From an uncultured Pseudoteredinibacter sp. (GTDB lineage Bacteria; Pseudomonadota; Gammaproteobacteria; Pseudomonadales; Cellvibrionaceae): a stretch of 64,000 bases of DNA. Every line of letters begins with the position of its first letter. Positions within the stretch are counted from its first letter, which is position 1. Both the position numbers and the translations under genes were made by a program. The stretch spans positions 62,001 through 126,000 of the forward strand of contig NZ_CANMSS010000009.1 of the NCBI RefSeq assembly GCF_947500695.1, in the 5' to 3' direction. The notes below the pieces were generated by a model that did no database searches, was not told the DNA's origin, and was given only the letters and a program-made list of their open reading frames with translations. Below, one piece after another: positions 8,126-17,253 of the stretch.

Positions 8126-9214
8126 TTAATCTGGTTTCTGATCAGAGTAGTGATGATTACCTTCGTCATCTACCCAATGGTAAACCTTGTCGCTAGGCTC
8201 GGGGTATGAAGCTTTCTCTTCTGTCTCATTATTCGATGCTTCACTTTTCGGCGCTGGAGCATTTTGGAAAGCTTCCAGTATTTGCTCAAACTTTGGGTTT
8301 GAAAACAATGCGAAGTAGTCTTTATTCTTAATCTGCTTCTGCAACTCAGGGTCTTGCATGATTTGCATAATTTTTGGGTTGTTACGCAAAGACTCCATAC
8401 GACTAAAAGCGCTACCTACGGTCTTGGCAAGGGCTTGTTCACCACCTGTCTGATCCGCCAATCCAGATTCTTTCACCAAATCCTGCATTGCAGGCTGCTG
8501 CATCACAGCCTGAAATTTCTTGTCTTTCAATAGCGCTTCACTATTACCGCTTCGCATTAGTTGAACACTATCTTTATCCTGCAACAGCTCCCTAAAAGCG
8601 GAACTCTCACCAATACTTCGCAAACGCTTAGCGTTGGATAGCGGATCACGCATTATAGTTTGCACCAGGGCTTGATCTTGAGTCTCTGCGCCTGCTAACT
8701 GAAGAGCTCGACCGCTTAAGCCCCCTACCATACTCTTGGCCAAGCTCGATAATTTTAGATCCCACTGATGGTTAGGTTTAGGTGTTAACTGGGGTAATTC
8801 TGAAGATAATAAACTCATCGCCCAAATTAAAAACAGCGCAAAGATAGAGCCAAGCCCACCCCCAACAATTGCACCGAAAGGATCTTTTGCACTGCTTGGC
8901 GGTTTTTCTTCAGCCGGCGCTTTCCAAGGTAATAACAATTTGATTAGGGCCACTAAAATGCGCAAACAAAGAGAAATGGCGAAGCCACCAAGCCCTAACA
9001 ACGCACCACCAGCCAGCAAATTGCTGAATAGGAAACCAAGCTCAGCAACTTCACTAAGATAAGCAGAAAAAGGTTTTAGGTAGAGATATAAAAGCGCATA
9101 AGCACCAAGAAAGGACAATAAGCGGATAAGCGTTTTTAGCCAGCCATTGCGCCAGCCTATATAAAGCCCCAACAACAAACAGATCAGGAAAACTATACTG
9201 AACAGCCCCATCAT
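8126..9214 (-). CDS. CvpA-like membrane protein with C-terminal DUF4124-like motif
   Basis: The N-terminal 165 residues have four hydrophobic helices with the CvpA pattern (GWRNGWLKTLIRLLSFLGAY, then GAIVGGGLGSIFALFLIWAM). A long soluble region rich in glutamine, lysine and aspartate follows, with short repeats of the form QDPELQKQIKNKDYF and NPKFEQILEAF. The end, VYHWVDDEGNHHYSD, matches the DUF4124 motif of periplasmic proteins. The combination gives 362 residues, about twice an ordinary CvpA. CvpA proteins are inner-membrane proteins linked to envelope stress and colicin V; the role of this fusion is unknown. It follows the XRE-cupin gene by 40 bases, so co-transcription is possible. Confidence 0.75.
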   Translation of the reverse strand: MMGLFSIVFLICLLLGLYIGWRNGWLKTLIRLLSFLGAYALLYLYLKPFSAYLSEVAELGFLFSNLLAGGALLGLGGFAISLCLRILVALIKLLLPWKAPAEEKPPSSAKDPFGAIVGGGLGSIFALFLIWAMSLLSSELPQLTPKPNHQWDLKLSSLAKSMVGGLSGRALQLAGAETQDQALVQTIMRDPLSNAKRLRSIGESSAFRELLQDKDSVQLMRSGNSEALLKDKKFQAVMQQPAMQDLVKESGLADQTGGEQALAKTVGSAFSRMESLRNNPKIMQIMQDPELQKQIKNKDYFALFSNPKFEQILEAFQNAPAPKSEASNNETEEKASYPEPSDKVYHWVDDEGNHHYSDQKPD

Positions 9215-9254
9215 ATCCCCCGGTGTTTCGCCTTAAATTTGATTAGCCCATTTT

Positions 9255-9878
9255 TTAACGAGTGGTTACCCAAAGCACCTGTGCATCTTCTTCGCTCAAG
9301 GACAGCAAGCAGTGTCCCATTTTGGCGTCGTAGTACATGCTATCGCCTTCTTCCAGCTCCACTGGCTCATAGAACTCGGTATGCACTGCCACCCGCCCTG
9401 ATAGAACGAGCATAAACTCCTCACCTTCGTGGCGAACCCAATCTTCAAAATCATCAAAAGAGCGCGCTCTTACCGTACATTTAAAAGGCACCATCTTTTT
9501 GTGGCGAATATCGGATGCTAGTAGCTCGTGCTCATAGGTGCTGGTTGGATGAGCTTTACCTTCGCCGGCGCGAGTCACATCACGTCGACCATTCGCTTCA
9601 GGGCCATCCGCAGGAGGTACAAAAAGTTGGGGGATATCGATCCCCAAGCCTTTGGTTAGCTTTTGTACAGCTTGAAAGGTTGGCGAGATCTGCTCGTTTT
9701 CTATTTTTGATAAGGTCGAGCGGGCAAGGCCGGTAAGATTACTGGCTTCTTCTAAGGTGAGGCTATTGGCTAGACGGATTTCTTTGAGTCGTTTACCCAA
9801 TTGCAAAGGTTCGACAAAGCTATCGTCGTCCTTACGGGCTACCGCCAATACGGATACATCTCCGCTTTCTACACTCAC
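9255..9878 (-). CDS. XRE-family regulator with cupin domain
   Basis: Residues about 28-83 form an XRE helix-turn-helix (LGKRLKEIRLANSLTLEEAS, then GLARSTLSKIENEQISPTFQAVQKL). Residues 130-205 form a cupin (HEGEEFMLVLSGRVAVH, then LEEGDSMYYDAKMGHCLL). At 207 residues it has the normal length of this regulator type, which includes PuuR-like proteins that sense small metabolites through the cupin. The ligand is not evident. The neighbours (CvpA-like and GGDEF-EAL) give no clear target. The start is ATG at 9878. Confidence 0.85.
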   Translation of the reverse strand: MSVESGDVSVLAVARKDDDSFVEPLQLGKRLKEIRLANSLTLEEASNLTGLARSTLSKIENEQISPTFQAVQKLTKGLGIDIPQLFVPPADGPEANGRRDVTRAGEGKAHPTSTYEHELLASDIRHKKMVPFKCTVRARSFDDFEDWVRHEGEEFMLVLSGRVAVHTEFYEPVELEEGDSMYYDAKMGHCLLSLSEEDAQVLWVTTR

Positions 9879-9989
9879 TGCATCACCTATGGTTGAAGAT
9901 TAAGTGGGCGATTATAGCTTGTGTACAATGGAACTGCGACAGCAGCAGGACGGAAGAAAACAGCTTCCCTAGATTGAAGAGCCGCCTAG

Positions 9990-12836
9990 CTAAAGACTAC
10001 TGGATTTGCGAGGAACCAGCTTTACAGGGCTGTAGCGTTCATTGAGCCACATTTTAAGGTCTGCCAAGGGCATAGGCTTAGCGAAGAAGAAGCCTTGGGC
10101 CATATTACATTGGTGCATCTGCAGCAGCTGGAGTTGCTCATCGGTTTCAACACCTTCGGCCACTACCGATAAACCAAGCTTATGAGCCATGGCCAGCACG
10201 CTCTCAACCAGCGCCAGATCCTCTTTATCATCAACGATATCACGCACAAAAGATCGATCAATCTTGAGCCAATCTACCGGGAATCGGCGTAAGTAGCTCA
10301 AGGATGAGTACCCCGTACCAAAGTCGTCAATAGCTATCTTGATGCCCGCTTTACGAAGTTGGTCCAAGATTTGATAGACACGATCATCCTCCATCAAAAT
10401 AGACTCGGTAATTTCAATGGTTATTGGCGGGCGTTCCGCAGGTGACAATAGATTTTCCAACCATGCTTCTTCACAACCTGCTGAGCCAAAAAACTCGCGG
10501 TAAGATTTATTGAGAGATAGTCCTATGTCCAAATCAAACTCGTTATTAATTCTCAATATATCTGATATCGCCCTTTGCATTGAAATATCCCCTAACTGAG
10601 TAATCAAGCCGACATCTTCAGCCAAAGGAATAAATTTCTCTGGGGAAATAAAACCCCGCTGAGGATGCTGCCAACGAAGTAGTGCCTCAACCTCACATAT
10701 CTCGCCGCTATGAAGATCAATAATAGGCTGATAAAACACTCTCAATTGATCGTTTTCAATCGCATCAATCAAATCCATATGTAAACGCAGCCGTTCATCA
10801 GCATCGTCCTGCATCAGCGCGGTATAGTAACGAAAGCGATTACGCCCGAGCTCCTTGGCTGCATACATAGCTTGATCTGCATTTTTTAGCAGAGTATCGG
10901 CAGACTCGGCATCATCTGGAAATATGGTTATCCCTATACTCGCGGTAACGTAGATTTGGTTTCCACTAATGCAAACTGGCTGTTTAAGCTCTTCGATAAT
11001 TTTTCGTGCAACAATATCTACGCATTTCGCATCTTTGATTTGACTGGCGATCAAGGTGAATTCATCACCACTGCGTCTCGAAAGTGTATCGGATTCACGA
11101 GTACAAGCACTTAGGCGGCCAGCCACTATCTGCAGCAATTGATCACCCACTGCGTGCCCTAAGGAATCGTTTACCGCTTTAAAACGATCAAGATCAATAA
11201 ACAATAGGGCAAATTTTTCGCCGCTTCTACTGGCACTCGCCACAGCAGCAACCAAGCGACTATCAAACAAACTCCGATTAGGCAGTTGCGTTAGAGTATC
11301 GTAGTTGGCCTGACGCAAGATGGTCAGCTCAGATTTTTTACGTTCAGTAATGTTCTGAATGGCGCCTTTAATTTTCACATGGCCGTTTAAGTGAATCTCG
11401 GAATAGGCTTGTATAGCAACCCACTTTTTACGGCCATCCTCTAAGTTAAGCTGTAATTCTAGGGAGGACTCGCAAGCCGATCGACTCAGCTGACGTACAG
11501 ACTCAATAACCTTTTCCTGGCACTCGGCTTCGATAATATCCAAAAACTCGGTATCGCTAAGCGGCCCCTTATTAAAAGGTACTCCTAAAATTTTAAACAC
11601 TTCTCGCGACCAATAAACAAAGCCCTTACCCTTTTCGTACTCAAAGCCACCTACACTGGCGATTCGCCCTACCTGCGCTAACATTCGCTCCCGGTAACGC
11701 AAAGCAGAAATCAGCTTTTTGCGTTCATCACTTTGACGGATACGCACTTGCAATAAAAACCCACCCATCATCACCAAGAACAGAAATGCCAAACGTAAAC
11801 TATTTAGGGCCGGGGGTAGATTTTCAGGGGTGTTACTGGGTATTGAAGCCAACTGCCAAATTTCGGCACCAATTAGCATTTCGCTAACCACGGGGCTACT
11901 GTCAAAGATAGCGGCATCACCATAAAACACCGCACTATGCCCACCGCTAAAACGTTTTTTACGAATAGCTATTTTTTCGGATTTTGCTAACTCAGTTAAG
12001 CCAGCAACCTGATATACCTCATCGACCAACATCGGCGATGAAATTATCCCCCAGAACAACTCTTGGCCAGATTGAACATCGACATAGTATACCGGCGCAC
12101 GACCAATAAAGGCCTGCCCACCCTGCACGAGATCAATCGGGCCCGCAACAAGCATGCGTCGCTGGCGTGCTACTCTCAGCACATCATCTCTTTGCTCTGC
12201 CTGCTGCATATAATCCAAACCAACAGCCGATTCATTACCCTTTAAGGGATAAACGTATTGAATCTGAAAATTGGGGGCGGCGGCAAAATTGAGCAGTAAG
12301 GTCTCCGTTCTTAAAATTTCTTTGGCATAGGAGTTGAAATCATCCTTACTGAGCTTTGGGTTTGCCGCGATCGCGATACCCATCCCTTTAATAAGCGATA
12401 GATTATTGTTTAAGATGCTATCAAGATTGGCTCTCACCATATCTAAGCGTCTTGCAACATTGGCACGCTCATCCTGCTCATAGCGGTAGGAAATATAGTG
12501 CTCTAACCACGCTTCCAAAGCTAAAAGAAGTACTAGCACTCCAGCTAAGAAGGCCCACTGACGGCTGGTTTTCAAATTGATAAAGGCCAGCACGACAATC
12601 AGCAAAATAAGCGCAACAGCCGCAGCAACCGCACCGATTAATAGGGATGGCATATCGTGCAAGCCGAGATCCGGCAGATTATGTGGCGGAGTGATATCTG
12701 TCGCAGGCAAGCTAATGGCATCTAAAGGTGAAGAAGATTCCTCAACAATGGATAAGGGCGTGCTTTGCGGGGAAACAGCGTAGGAATGACTAGAAACAAA
12801 CAGAGTACATAGCAATAGCAGAAGCTGCAGCGGCAT
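9990..12836 (-). CDS. CHASE-PAS-GGDEF-EAL cyclic-di-GMP protein
   Basis: Numbered from an upstream GTG at 12893 (967 residues), the order is: hydrophobic leader (20-40), two membrane helices (82-130), a periplasmic CHASE-like domain (140-345), a membrane helix (365-385), a PAS domain (400-520), GGDEF (525-690) and EAL (705-950). The diguanylate cyclase motif is RSGDEF (607-612), one residue from the canonical form. EALLR (736-740), DDFGTGYSSL (856-865) and LKIDR are complete, so phosphodiesterase activity is likely. I prefer the ATG at 12836, because MPLQLLLLLCTLFVSSHSYA makes a clean signal peptide, but neither start has a convincing ribosome site. It senses an external signal and adjusts cyclic-di-GMP. 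Confidence 0.88.
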   Translation of the reverse strand: MPLQLLLLLCTLFVSSHSYAVSPQSTPLSIVEESSSPLDAISLPATDITPPHNLPDLGLHDMPSLLIGAVAAAVALILLIVVLAFINLKTSRQWAFLAGVLVLLLALEAWLEHYISYRYEQDERANVARRLDMVRANLDSILNNNLSLIKGMGIAIAANPKLSKDDFNSYAKEILRTETLLLNFAAAPNFQIQYVYPLKGNESAVGLDYMQQAEQRDDVLRVARQRRMLVAGPIDLVQGGQAFIGRAPVYYVDVQSGQELFWGIISSPMLVDEVYQVAGLTELAKSEKIAIRKKRFSGGHSAVFYGDAAIFDSSPVVSEMLIGAEIWQLASIPSNTPENLPPALNSLRLAFLFLVMMGGFLLQVRIRQSDERKKLISALRYRERMLAQVGRIASVGGFEYEKGKGFVYWSREVFKILGVPFNKGPLSDTEFLDIIEAECQEKVIESVRQLSRSACESSLELQLNLEDGRKKWVAIQAYSEIHLNGHVKIKGAIQNITERKKSELTILRQANYDTLTQLPNRSLFDSRLVAAVASASRSGEKFALLFIDLDRFKAVNDSLGHAVGDQLLQIVAGRLSACTRESDTLSRRSGDEFTLIASQIKDAKCVDIVARKIIEELKQPVCISGNQIYVTASIGITIFPDDAESADTLLKNADQAMYAAKELGRNRFRYYTALMQDDADERLRLHMDLIDAIENDQLRVFYQPIIDLHSGEICEVEALLRWQHPQRGFISPEKFIPLAEDVGLITQLGDISMQRAISDILRINNEFDLDIGLSLNKSYREFFGSAGCEEAWLENLLSPAERPPITIEITESILMEDDRVYQILDQLRKAGIKIAIDDFGTGYSSLSYLRRFPVDWLKIDRSFVRDIVDDKEDLALVESVLAMAHKLGLSVVAEGVETDEQLQLLQMHQCNMAQGFFFAKPMPLADLKMWLNERYSPVKLVPRKSSSL

Positions 12837-13118
12837 GCAGCTATGCAAAGATCTATCTGTCGTTGTTATTATTGCTATCAAGGCTTTAGCCACTCATCGC
12901 AGGAAATGATCGTGCGGCTACTGCTCCTTACCAATCAGCAAGTGCGGCGCTTTCCAATCAAAAACCCTGTTTTTATTAAGACATTGAAGGTTATCGCCCA
13001 ATATGGCTATAGCTTAAGCAATAATTGTAATTCCCATGAGTTATTTTGATACCAAAGTACCAATTTAGTGCAATTATCGGGCAAAGCTGCATTGTGTGGT
13101 CAATTTATGGACAAGCTG

Positions 13119-13150
13119 TTTCCTATAGGAAATTTCCATTGCCCTATAGG
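13119..13150. promoter_or_regulatory. Twin CCTATAGG palindromes upstream of gcvP, operator candidate
   Basis: TTTCCTATAGGAAA at 13119-13132 is a perfect 14-bp palindrome. CCTATAGG recurs at 13143-13150 with AAA after it. The centres (13125.5 and 13146.5) are exactly 21 bp apart, two helical turns, so two dimers could sit on the same DNA face. The second copy overlaps the predicted gcvP promoter spacer. The rest of the 12894-13299 gap shows no other gene and no recognisable glycine riboswitch. Confidence 0.5.
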
Positions 13151-13168
13151 AAACCCGTTTGCTAAAAT
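13139..13168 (+). promoter_or_regulatory. Predicted sigma-70 promoter of gcvP
   Basis: TTGCCC (13139-13144) and TAAAAT (13163-13168) are separated by 18 bases. They lie about 138 bases before the start codon. The match is fair, and the overlapping palindromes strengthen the case for a regulated promoter. Confidence 0.4.
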
Positions 13169-13305
13169 TGCCGCCACTTTTTAATCGCCATTTTGGCCCC
13201 ATGCACCCAAACGCCCGCCGTTACTGGCCTGGGCGAGATTTGCGCCTTGCTGAAAGCTTCTAAGATGAAGCTAAAGCAGCGATTGCGCCGCACAAAGGTA
13301 TGTCT

Positions 13306-16197
13306 ATGTCCGCTACTCCGTATCAGACCCTGGCCCATCACGATGAGTTTATCAGCCGCCATATTGGTCCCAATTCCGCCCAAGTAGAGGCCATGCTGGC
13401 CGAGCTAGGTGTAAGCACTGTTGAAGAGCTCATCGAGAAAACCGTACCCAATGGCATTTTGAAGAAAGATGCCCTGGATCTGGCTGATGCCGTAAGCGAG
13501 CAACAGGCATTAGCGGAAATTCGCGAGATTGCTGATAAAAACCAGGTATTCAAAAGCTACATTGGCATGGGCTACCACGATACCTACGTACCTAATGTTA
13601 TCCTGCGCAATGTATTGGAAAACCCAGGTTGGTATACCGCCTACACCCCTTACCAGCCAGAAATTGCCCAAGGTCGTTTGGAAGGCTTAATTAACTTCCA
13701 GCAAATGGCGATGGATCTAACCGGTATGGAAATCGCCAACGCCTCTATGTTGGATGAAGGCACTGCAGCCGCCGAAGCCATGGCCATGTGTAAGCGCCAG
13801 ATGAAGAAGAACAAATCCAATACCTTCTTTATTGATGCGGCGACTCACCCACAGACCATTGCGGTGATTGAAACCCGTGCCGAGCACTTCGGCTTTGAAA
13901 TCAAAGTGGGTAATCCTGAAACCGATCTAGAAGGTTTGGAATACTTTGGTGTATTGCTGCAATACCCAGGCACCAGCGGTGAGATCAAAGATTTAACAGC
14001 CATCATCGATCAGGCGCACGCCGCCGATGCATTGGTTACTGTAGCCGCCGATATCATGAGCTTGGTGCTATTAAAATCACCAGGCAGCATGGGCGCCGAT
14101 GTGGTGGTAGGTACCAACCAACGTTTTGGTGTACCGATGGGCTTTGGTGGCCCACACGCTGCTTTCTTTGCCTTCCGTGAAAAATACAAGCGCTCCGCCC
14201 CTGGCCGTATCATTGGTGTTTCTATCGATGCCCGCGGCAAACAAGCTTACCGCATGGCCATGCAAACCCGTGAGCAACATATCCGCCGCGAAAAAGCCAA
14301 CTCCAATATTTGTACCTCGCAAGTTTTACTGGCCCTAATGAGCGGCTTCTACGCGGTATACCACGGCCCAGATGGCCTGCGTCGTATCGCCAATCGTATC
14401 AACCGCCTAACGACTGTATTAGCCAAAGGCTTGGAACAAGCGGGTGTTAAGCTGGTACACGATACTTATTTCGATACTCTAGCCATCGAAGCGGACAGCA
14501 CCTCCAACAACCGTTCTGATATCCTAGCCCGCGCTGCAGCTAAAGAAATCAACCTGCGTCAGCTAGGCGAAGAGCACATTACCCTTAGCTTGAACGAAAC
14601 CACTAAGCTGGCCGATGTAAGCGAGCTATTGGAAGTCATCACTGGTCAGGCTATCGATGCTGTTGCCATTGAAGCCGAGCTTGAAGCCAACGAAGGTATT
14701 CCAGCCGAGCTAGTGCGTGACGATGCCATCCTGAGCCACCCAGTATTTAATCGCTACCACAGCGAAACTGAAATGCTGCGTTACTTGAAGCGTTTGGAAA
14801 GTAAAGATATCGCTCTGAATCACTCGATGATTCCACTGGGCAGCTGCACCATGAAGCTAAACGCCACCGCCGAAATGATTCCAGTAACCTGGCCAGAGTT
14901 TGGTCGCATCCACCCATTCGCGCCGATCGATCAAGCCAAAGGCTACCAGCAGATGTTTGAAGAGCTGGAGAAAATGCTGCAAGAATGTACCGGTTACGAT
15001 GCCGTAAGCCTGCAGCCTAACTCCGGTGCTCAGGGCGAATACGCCGGTCTACTCGCCATCAAAAAATACCACCACAGCAAAGATGAATTCGATCGCGATA
15101 TTTGTTTGATTCCTTCTTCAGCTCACGGTACTAACCCAGCTTCTGCACAAATGGCCGGCATGAAAGTCGTGGTAACCAAGTGCGATGCCAACGGTAACGT
15201 CTGCATGGATGATATTCGCGCGAAGGTAGAAGAATATGGTCAGCGTATCTCTTGCATTATGGTGACCTACCCATCCACCCACGGTGTATTTGAAGAAGAA
15301 ATCGTAGAGCTATGCGATTTAATTCACTCCGTAGGCGGCCAGGTTTATGTTGATGGCGCCAATATGAATGCCCTAGTAGGTATTGCTGGCCCAGGTAGCT
15401 TTGGTGGTGATGTATCTCACTTGAACCTACACAAAACCTTCTGTATTCCACACGGCGGCGGTGGCCCAGGTATGGGCCCTATCGGCGTGAAAGAACACTT
15501 AGCGCCGTTTGTTGCCGGTCACCCGGTACAACCAGTGCCAGGCACAGAAGTAGCCAATGGTGTGGTTTCGGCCGCACCTTGGGGCAGCGCCTCTATTCTG
15601 CCTATTTCTTATATGTATATTAAGATGATGGGTCGTCAAGGCATGAAAATGGCTAGTCAATACGCCATGCTGAACGCCAACTACATCGCTAAGAAGTTAG
15701 GCGAGCACTACCCTATTTTGTTTAAAGGCAAAAACGGTTTTGTCGCCCACGAATGTTTGCTGGATCTGCGCCCATTAAAAGAGGCCAGCGGTATTACCGA
15801 AGAAGATATCGCTAAGCGTTTAAACGACTTCGGTTATCACGCCCCAACGATGAGCTTCCCAGTAGCGGGCACGCTTATGATCGAGCCGACCGAGTCTGAA
15901 TCAAAAGAAGAATTGGATCGCTTTATCGAAGCCATGGTCACCATCCGCAAGGAGATCGCCCAGGTAGAATCTGGCGAGTATCCAAAGGATAACAACCCAC
16001 TAAATAACGCCCCACACACCCAAGATGATGTTATGGCCGCCGAATGGGATCGCCCATACAGCCGTGAAATCGCCGCACGCCCAGCCGAGTGGTTAAAGCA
16101 CCATAAGGTTTGGCCAACAGTGAACCGTATTGATAATGTGTATGGTGATCGTAACTTGGTGTGCTCTTGTCCGAGTATTGAAGAGTATATGGATTGA
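13306..16197 (+). CDS. gcvP: Glycine dehydrogenase (decarboxylating), P-protein of the glycine cleavage system
   Basis: About 963 residues, the full length of the one-chain P-protein. It decarboxylates glycine using pyridoxal phosphate and passes the aminomethyl group to the lipoyl arm of GcvH. The N-terminal FISRHIGPN, the middle GSCTMKLNATAEM and the glycine-rich HGGGGPGMGPIG are all present. The cofactor lysine lies in LNLHKTFCIPHGGGG and is residue 712 counted from an upstream ATG at 13300. The ATG at 13306 fits better with AAGG seven bases upstream. gcvT and gcvH are not in this window, so the cleavage system is split here. Base composition and codon use look more GC-rich than the island that follows, as expected for a core gene. 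It ends in front of a strong convergent hairpin. Confidence 0.97.
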   Translation: MSATPYQTLAHHDEFISRHIGPNSAQVEAMLAELGVSTVEELIEKTVPNGILKKDALDLADAVSEQQALAEIREIADKNQVFKSYIGMGYHDTYVPNVILRNVLENPGWYTAYTPYQPEIAQGRLEGLINFQQMAMDLTGMEIANASMLDEGTAAAEAMAMCKRQMKKNKSNTFFIDAATHPQTIAVIETRAEHFGFEIKVGNPETDLEGLEYFGVLLQYPGTSGEIKDLTAIIDQAHAADALVTVAADIMSLVLLKSPGSMGADVVVGTNQRFGVPMGFGGPHAAFFAFREKYKRSAPGRIIGVSIDARGKQAYRMAMQTREQHIRREKANSNICTSQVLLALMSGFYAVYHGPDGLRRIANRINRLTTVLAKGLEQAGVKLVHDTYFDTLAIEADSTSNNRSDILARAAAKEINLRQLGEEHITLSLNETTKLADVSELLEVITGQAIDAVAIEAELEANEGIPAELVRDDAILSHPVFNRYHSETEMLRYLKRLESKDIALNHSMIPLGSCTMKLNATAEMIPVTWPEFGRIHPFAPIDQAKGYQQMFEELEKMLQECTGYDAVSLQPNSGAQGEYAGLLAIKKYHHSKDEFDRDICLIPSSAHGTNPASAQMAGMKVVVTKCDANGNVCMDDIRAKVEEYGQRISCIMVTYPSTHGVFEEEIVELCDLIHSVGGQVYVDGANMNALVGIAGPGSFGGDVSHLNLHKTFCIPHGGGGPGMGPIGVKEHLAPFVAGHPVQPVPGTEVANGVVSAAPWGSASILPISYMYIKMMGRQGMKMASQYAMLNANYIAKKLGEHYPILFKGKNGFVAHECLLDLRPLKEASGITEEDIAKRLNDFGYHAPTMSFPVAGTLMIEPTESESKEELDRFIEAMVTIRKEIAQVESGEYPKDNNPLNNAPHTQDDVMAAEWDRPYSREIAARPAEWLKHHKVWPTVNRIDNVYGDRNLVCSCPSIEEYMD

Positions 16198-16238
16198 TTT
16201 TTACGCTTATTGAGGGCGAATAAAGTTTGTAAATAGTT

Positions 16239-16273
16239 GCTATAAAGCCGGAGAAATAGCCCGGCTTTATAGC
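16239..16273. terminator. 13-bp perfect hairpin between gcvP and the defence island
   Basis: GCTATAAAGCCGG (16239-16251) pairs perfectly with CCGGCTTTATAGC (16261-16273) around a nine-base loop. It lies between two converging genes, 41 bases after gcvP and 17 before the end of the 317-residue gene. There is no clean T-run on either strand, so it may act as an insulator or a bidirectional terminator. It marks the boundary of the accessory region. Confidence 0.65.
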
Positions 16274-16290
16274 TAGCCTCGGGAACTCAT

Positions 16291-17244
16291 CTAACGCTTA
16301 GTAATTTTAGGGCCTATGTAAACTACTTGTATTTCCGACCTATCGGCAGGAACTGGCCACTCGAAATGAATCCTTAGTTGAGGCGTCTTTATCTTCCCAT
16401 GAAACGGAAATAACTTCTTCTCTCCATCATATAAGTCAATAAAACTCAGTTTTTCAGAAAAAGTTCTGCATTCATCAGCTGAACTACCTGAGAACCACGC
16501 CTTATCGCCCTGAAAGAAATTTCTAAGAATAACATTTGTGGCTTCAGTATGATTGCCACTAGCATCTCTACTATCTAGATATTCCCTCAAGATTCGAAAG
16601 CGCTCACAAATACTCTCAAAATTACCAATACTAAATGGTACAGGTGACATTTGCTCATTAACAAGACCCGAAAGCTTAATATGAGGACACTGCTCTTTCA
16701 CACGATCAATAGCCTCATCCCAGTTACGAGGTTTGGGCAATGACTCCTTTGCTGCAACAACTAGGCTATCAATTCCCCAAATATTTTCTATATCATAATG
16801 CCCTAGAGACGCCTCTTCCAATCCATGACGAATAACAAGAGGGCTTTTGCTGTAGTCTCCATCGAAGCTGAATGAAGTCACATCCAACTCCGCTATTTCC
16901 CTTCTAGCGCACTCCCCCAACCCCTGATCAGTGACATCTAAAGAACCATATTCAAAATAGTCATCCGGATTATCAACTCTATTATCAGACCAAAACGGAC
17001 CATTTTTATTAACCCAGCTTAAGATCTGAGCCCGCAGATTCCTTGACACCAAATTCAACACTACATGAGAAAATGTAAGCCCTTCGAACACTTCAACCGA
17101 ACCTAGTTGCCGTGGACAAAGTACGTTTTTATTCAGCAAGCTATCACTAGTCTTAGCTTTTAAGAAAACCGACATTTTTTCAACAAAGTCATCAACATTA
17201 TCAAACTGATGACTTAACGATAGATCATTTAGAATCCATTCCAT
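16291..17244 (-). CDS. Uncharacterised protein, partner of the DUF3696 ATPase
   Basis: A 317-residue protein I cannot name. It has no signal peptide or membrane helix. The first 110 residues look helical and include CPRQLGSVEVFEGLTFSH. The middle has GDKAWFSGSSADECRTFSE. The C-terminus is the most motif-like part: FHGKIKTPQLRIHFEWP (281-297) followed by VVYIGPKITKR, with K284, R291, H293 and E295 close together as in a small nuclease or a nucleotide-binding sheet (inference). I have the impression that this tail recurs in uncharacterised proteins beside such ATPases, but cannot cite a family. It follows the ATPase by nine bases and ends the island's transcript. It is the likely effector or specificity partner of the module. 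Confidence 0.6.
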   Translation of the reverse strand: MEWILNDLSLSHQFDNVDDFVEKMSVFLKAKTSDSLLNKNVLCPRQLGSVEVFEGLTFSHVVLNLVSRNLRAQILSWVNKNGPFWSDNRVDNPDDYFEYGSLDVTDQGLGECARREIAELDVTSFSFDGDYSKSPLVIRHGLEEASLGHYDIENIWGIDSLVVAAKESLPKPRNWDEAIDRVKEQCPHIKLSGLVNEQMSPVPFSIGNFESICERFRILREYLDSRDASGNHTEATNVILRNFFQGDKAWFSGSSADECRTFSEKLSFIDLYDGEKKLFPFHGKIKTPQLRIHFEWPVPADRSEIQVVYIGPKITKR

Positions 17245-17253
17245 ATTGCTTGC

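Noticed and set aside
12894..13299. Glycine riboswitch expected before a gcv gene
   Set aside because: I looked for the conserved paired aptamer cores and did not see them; only palindromes and a promoter are supported.
14010..14338. Several open frames of 60-110 codons opposite or across gcvP
   Set aside because: They are shadows of a strongly coding core gene, lack ribosome sites and family features.
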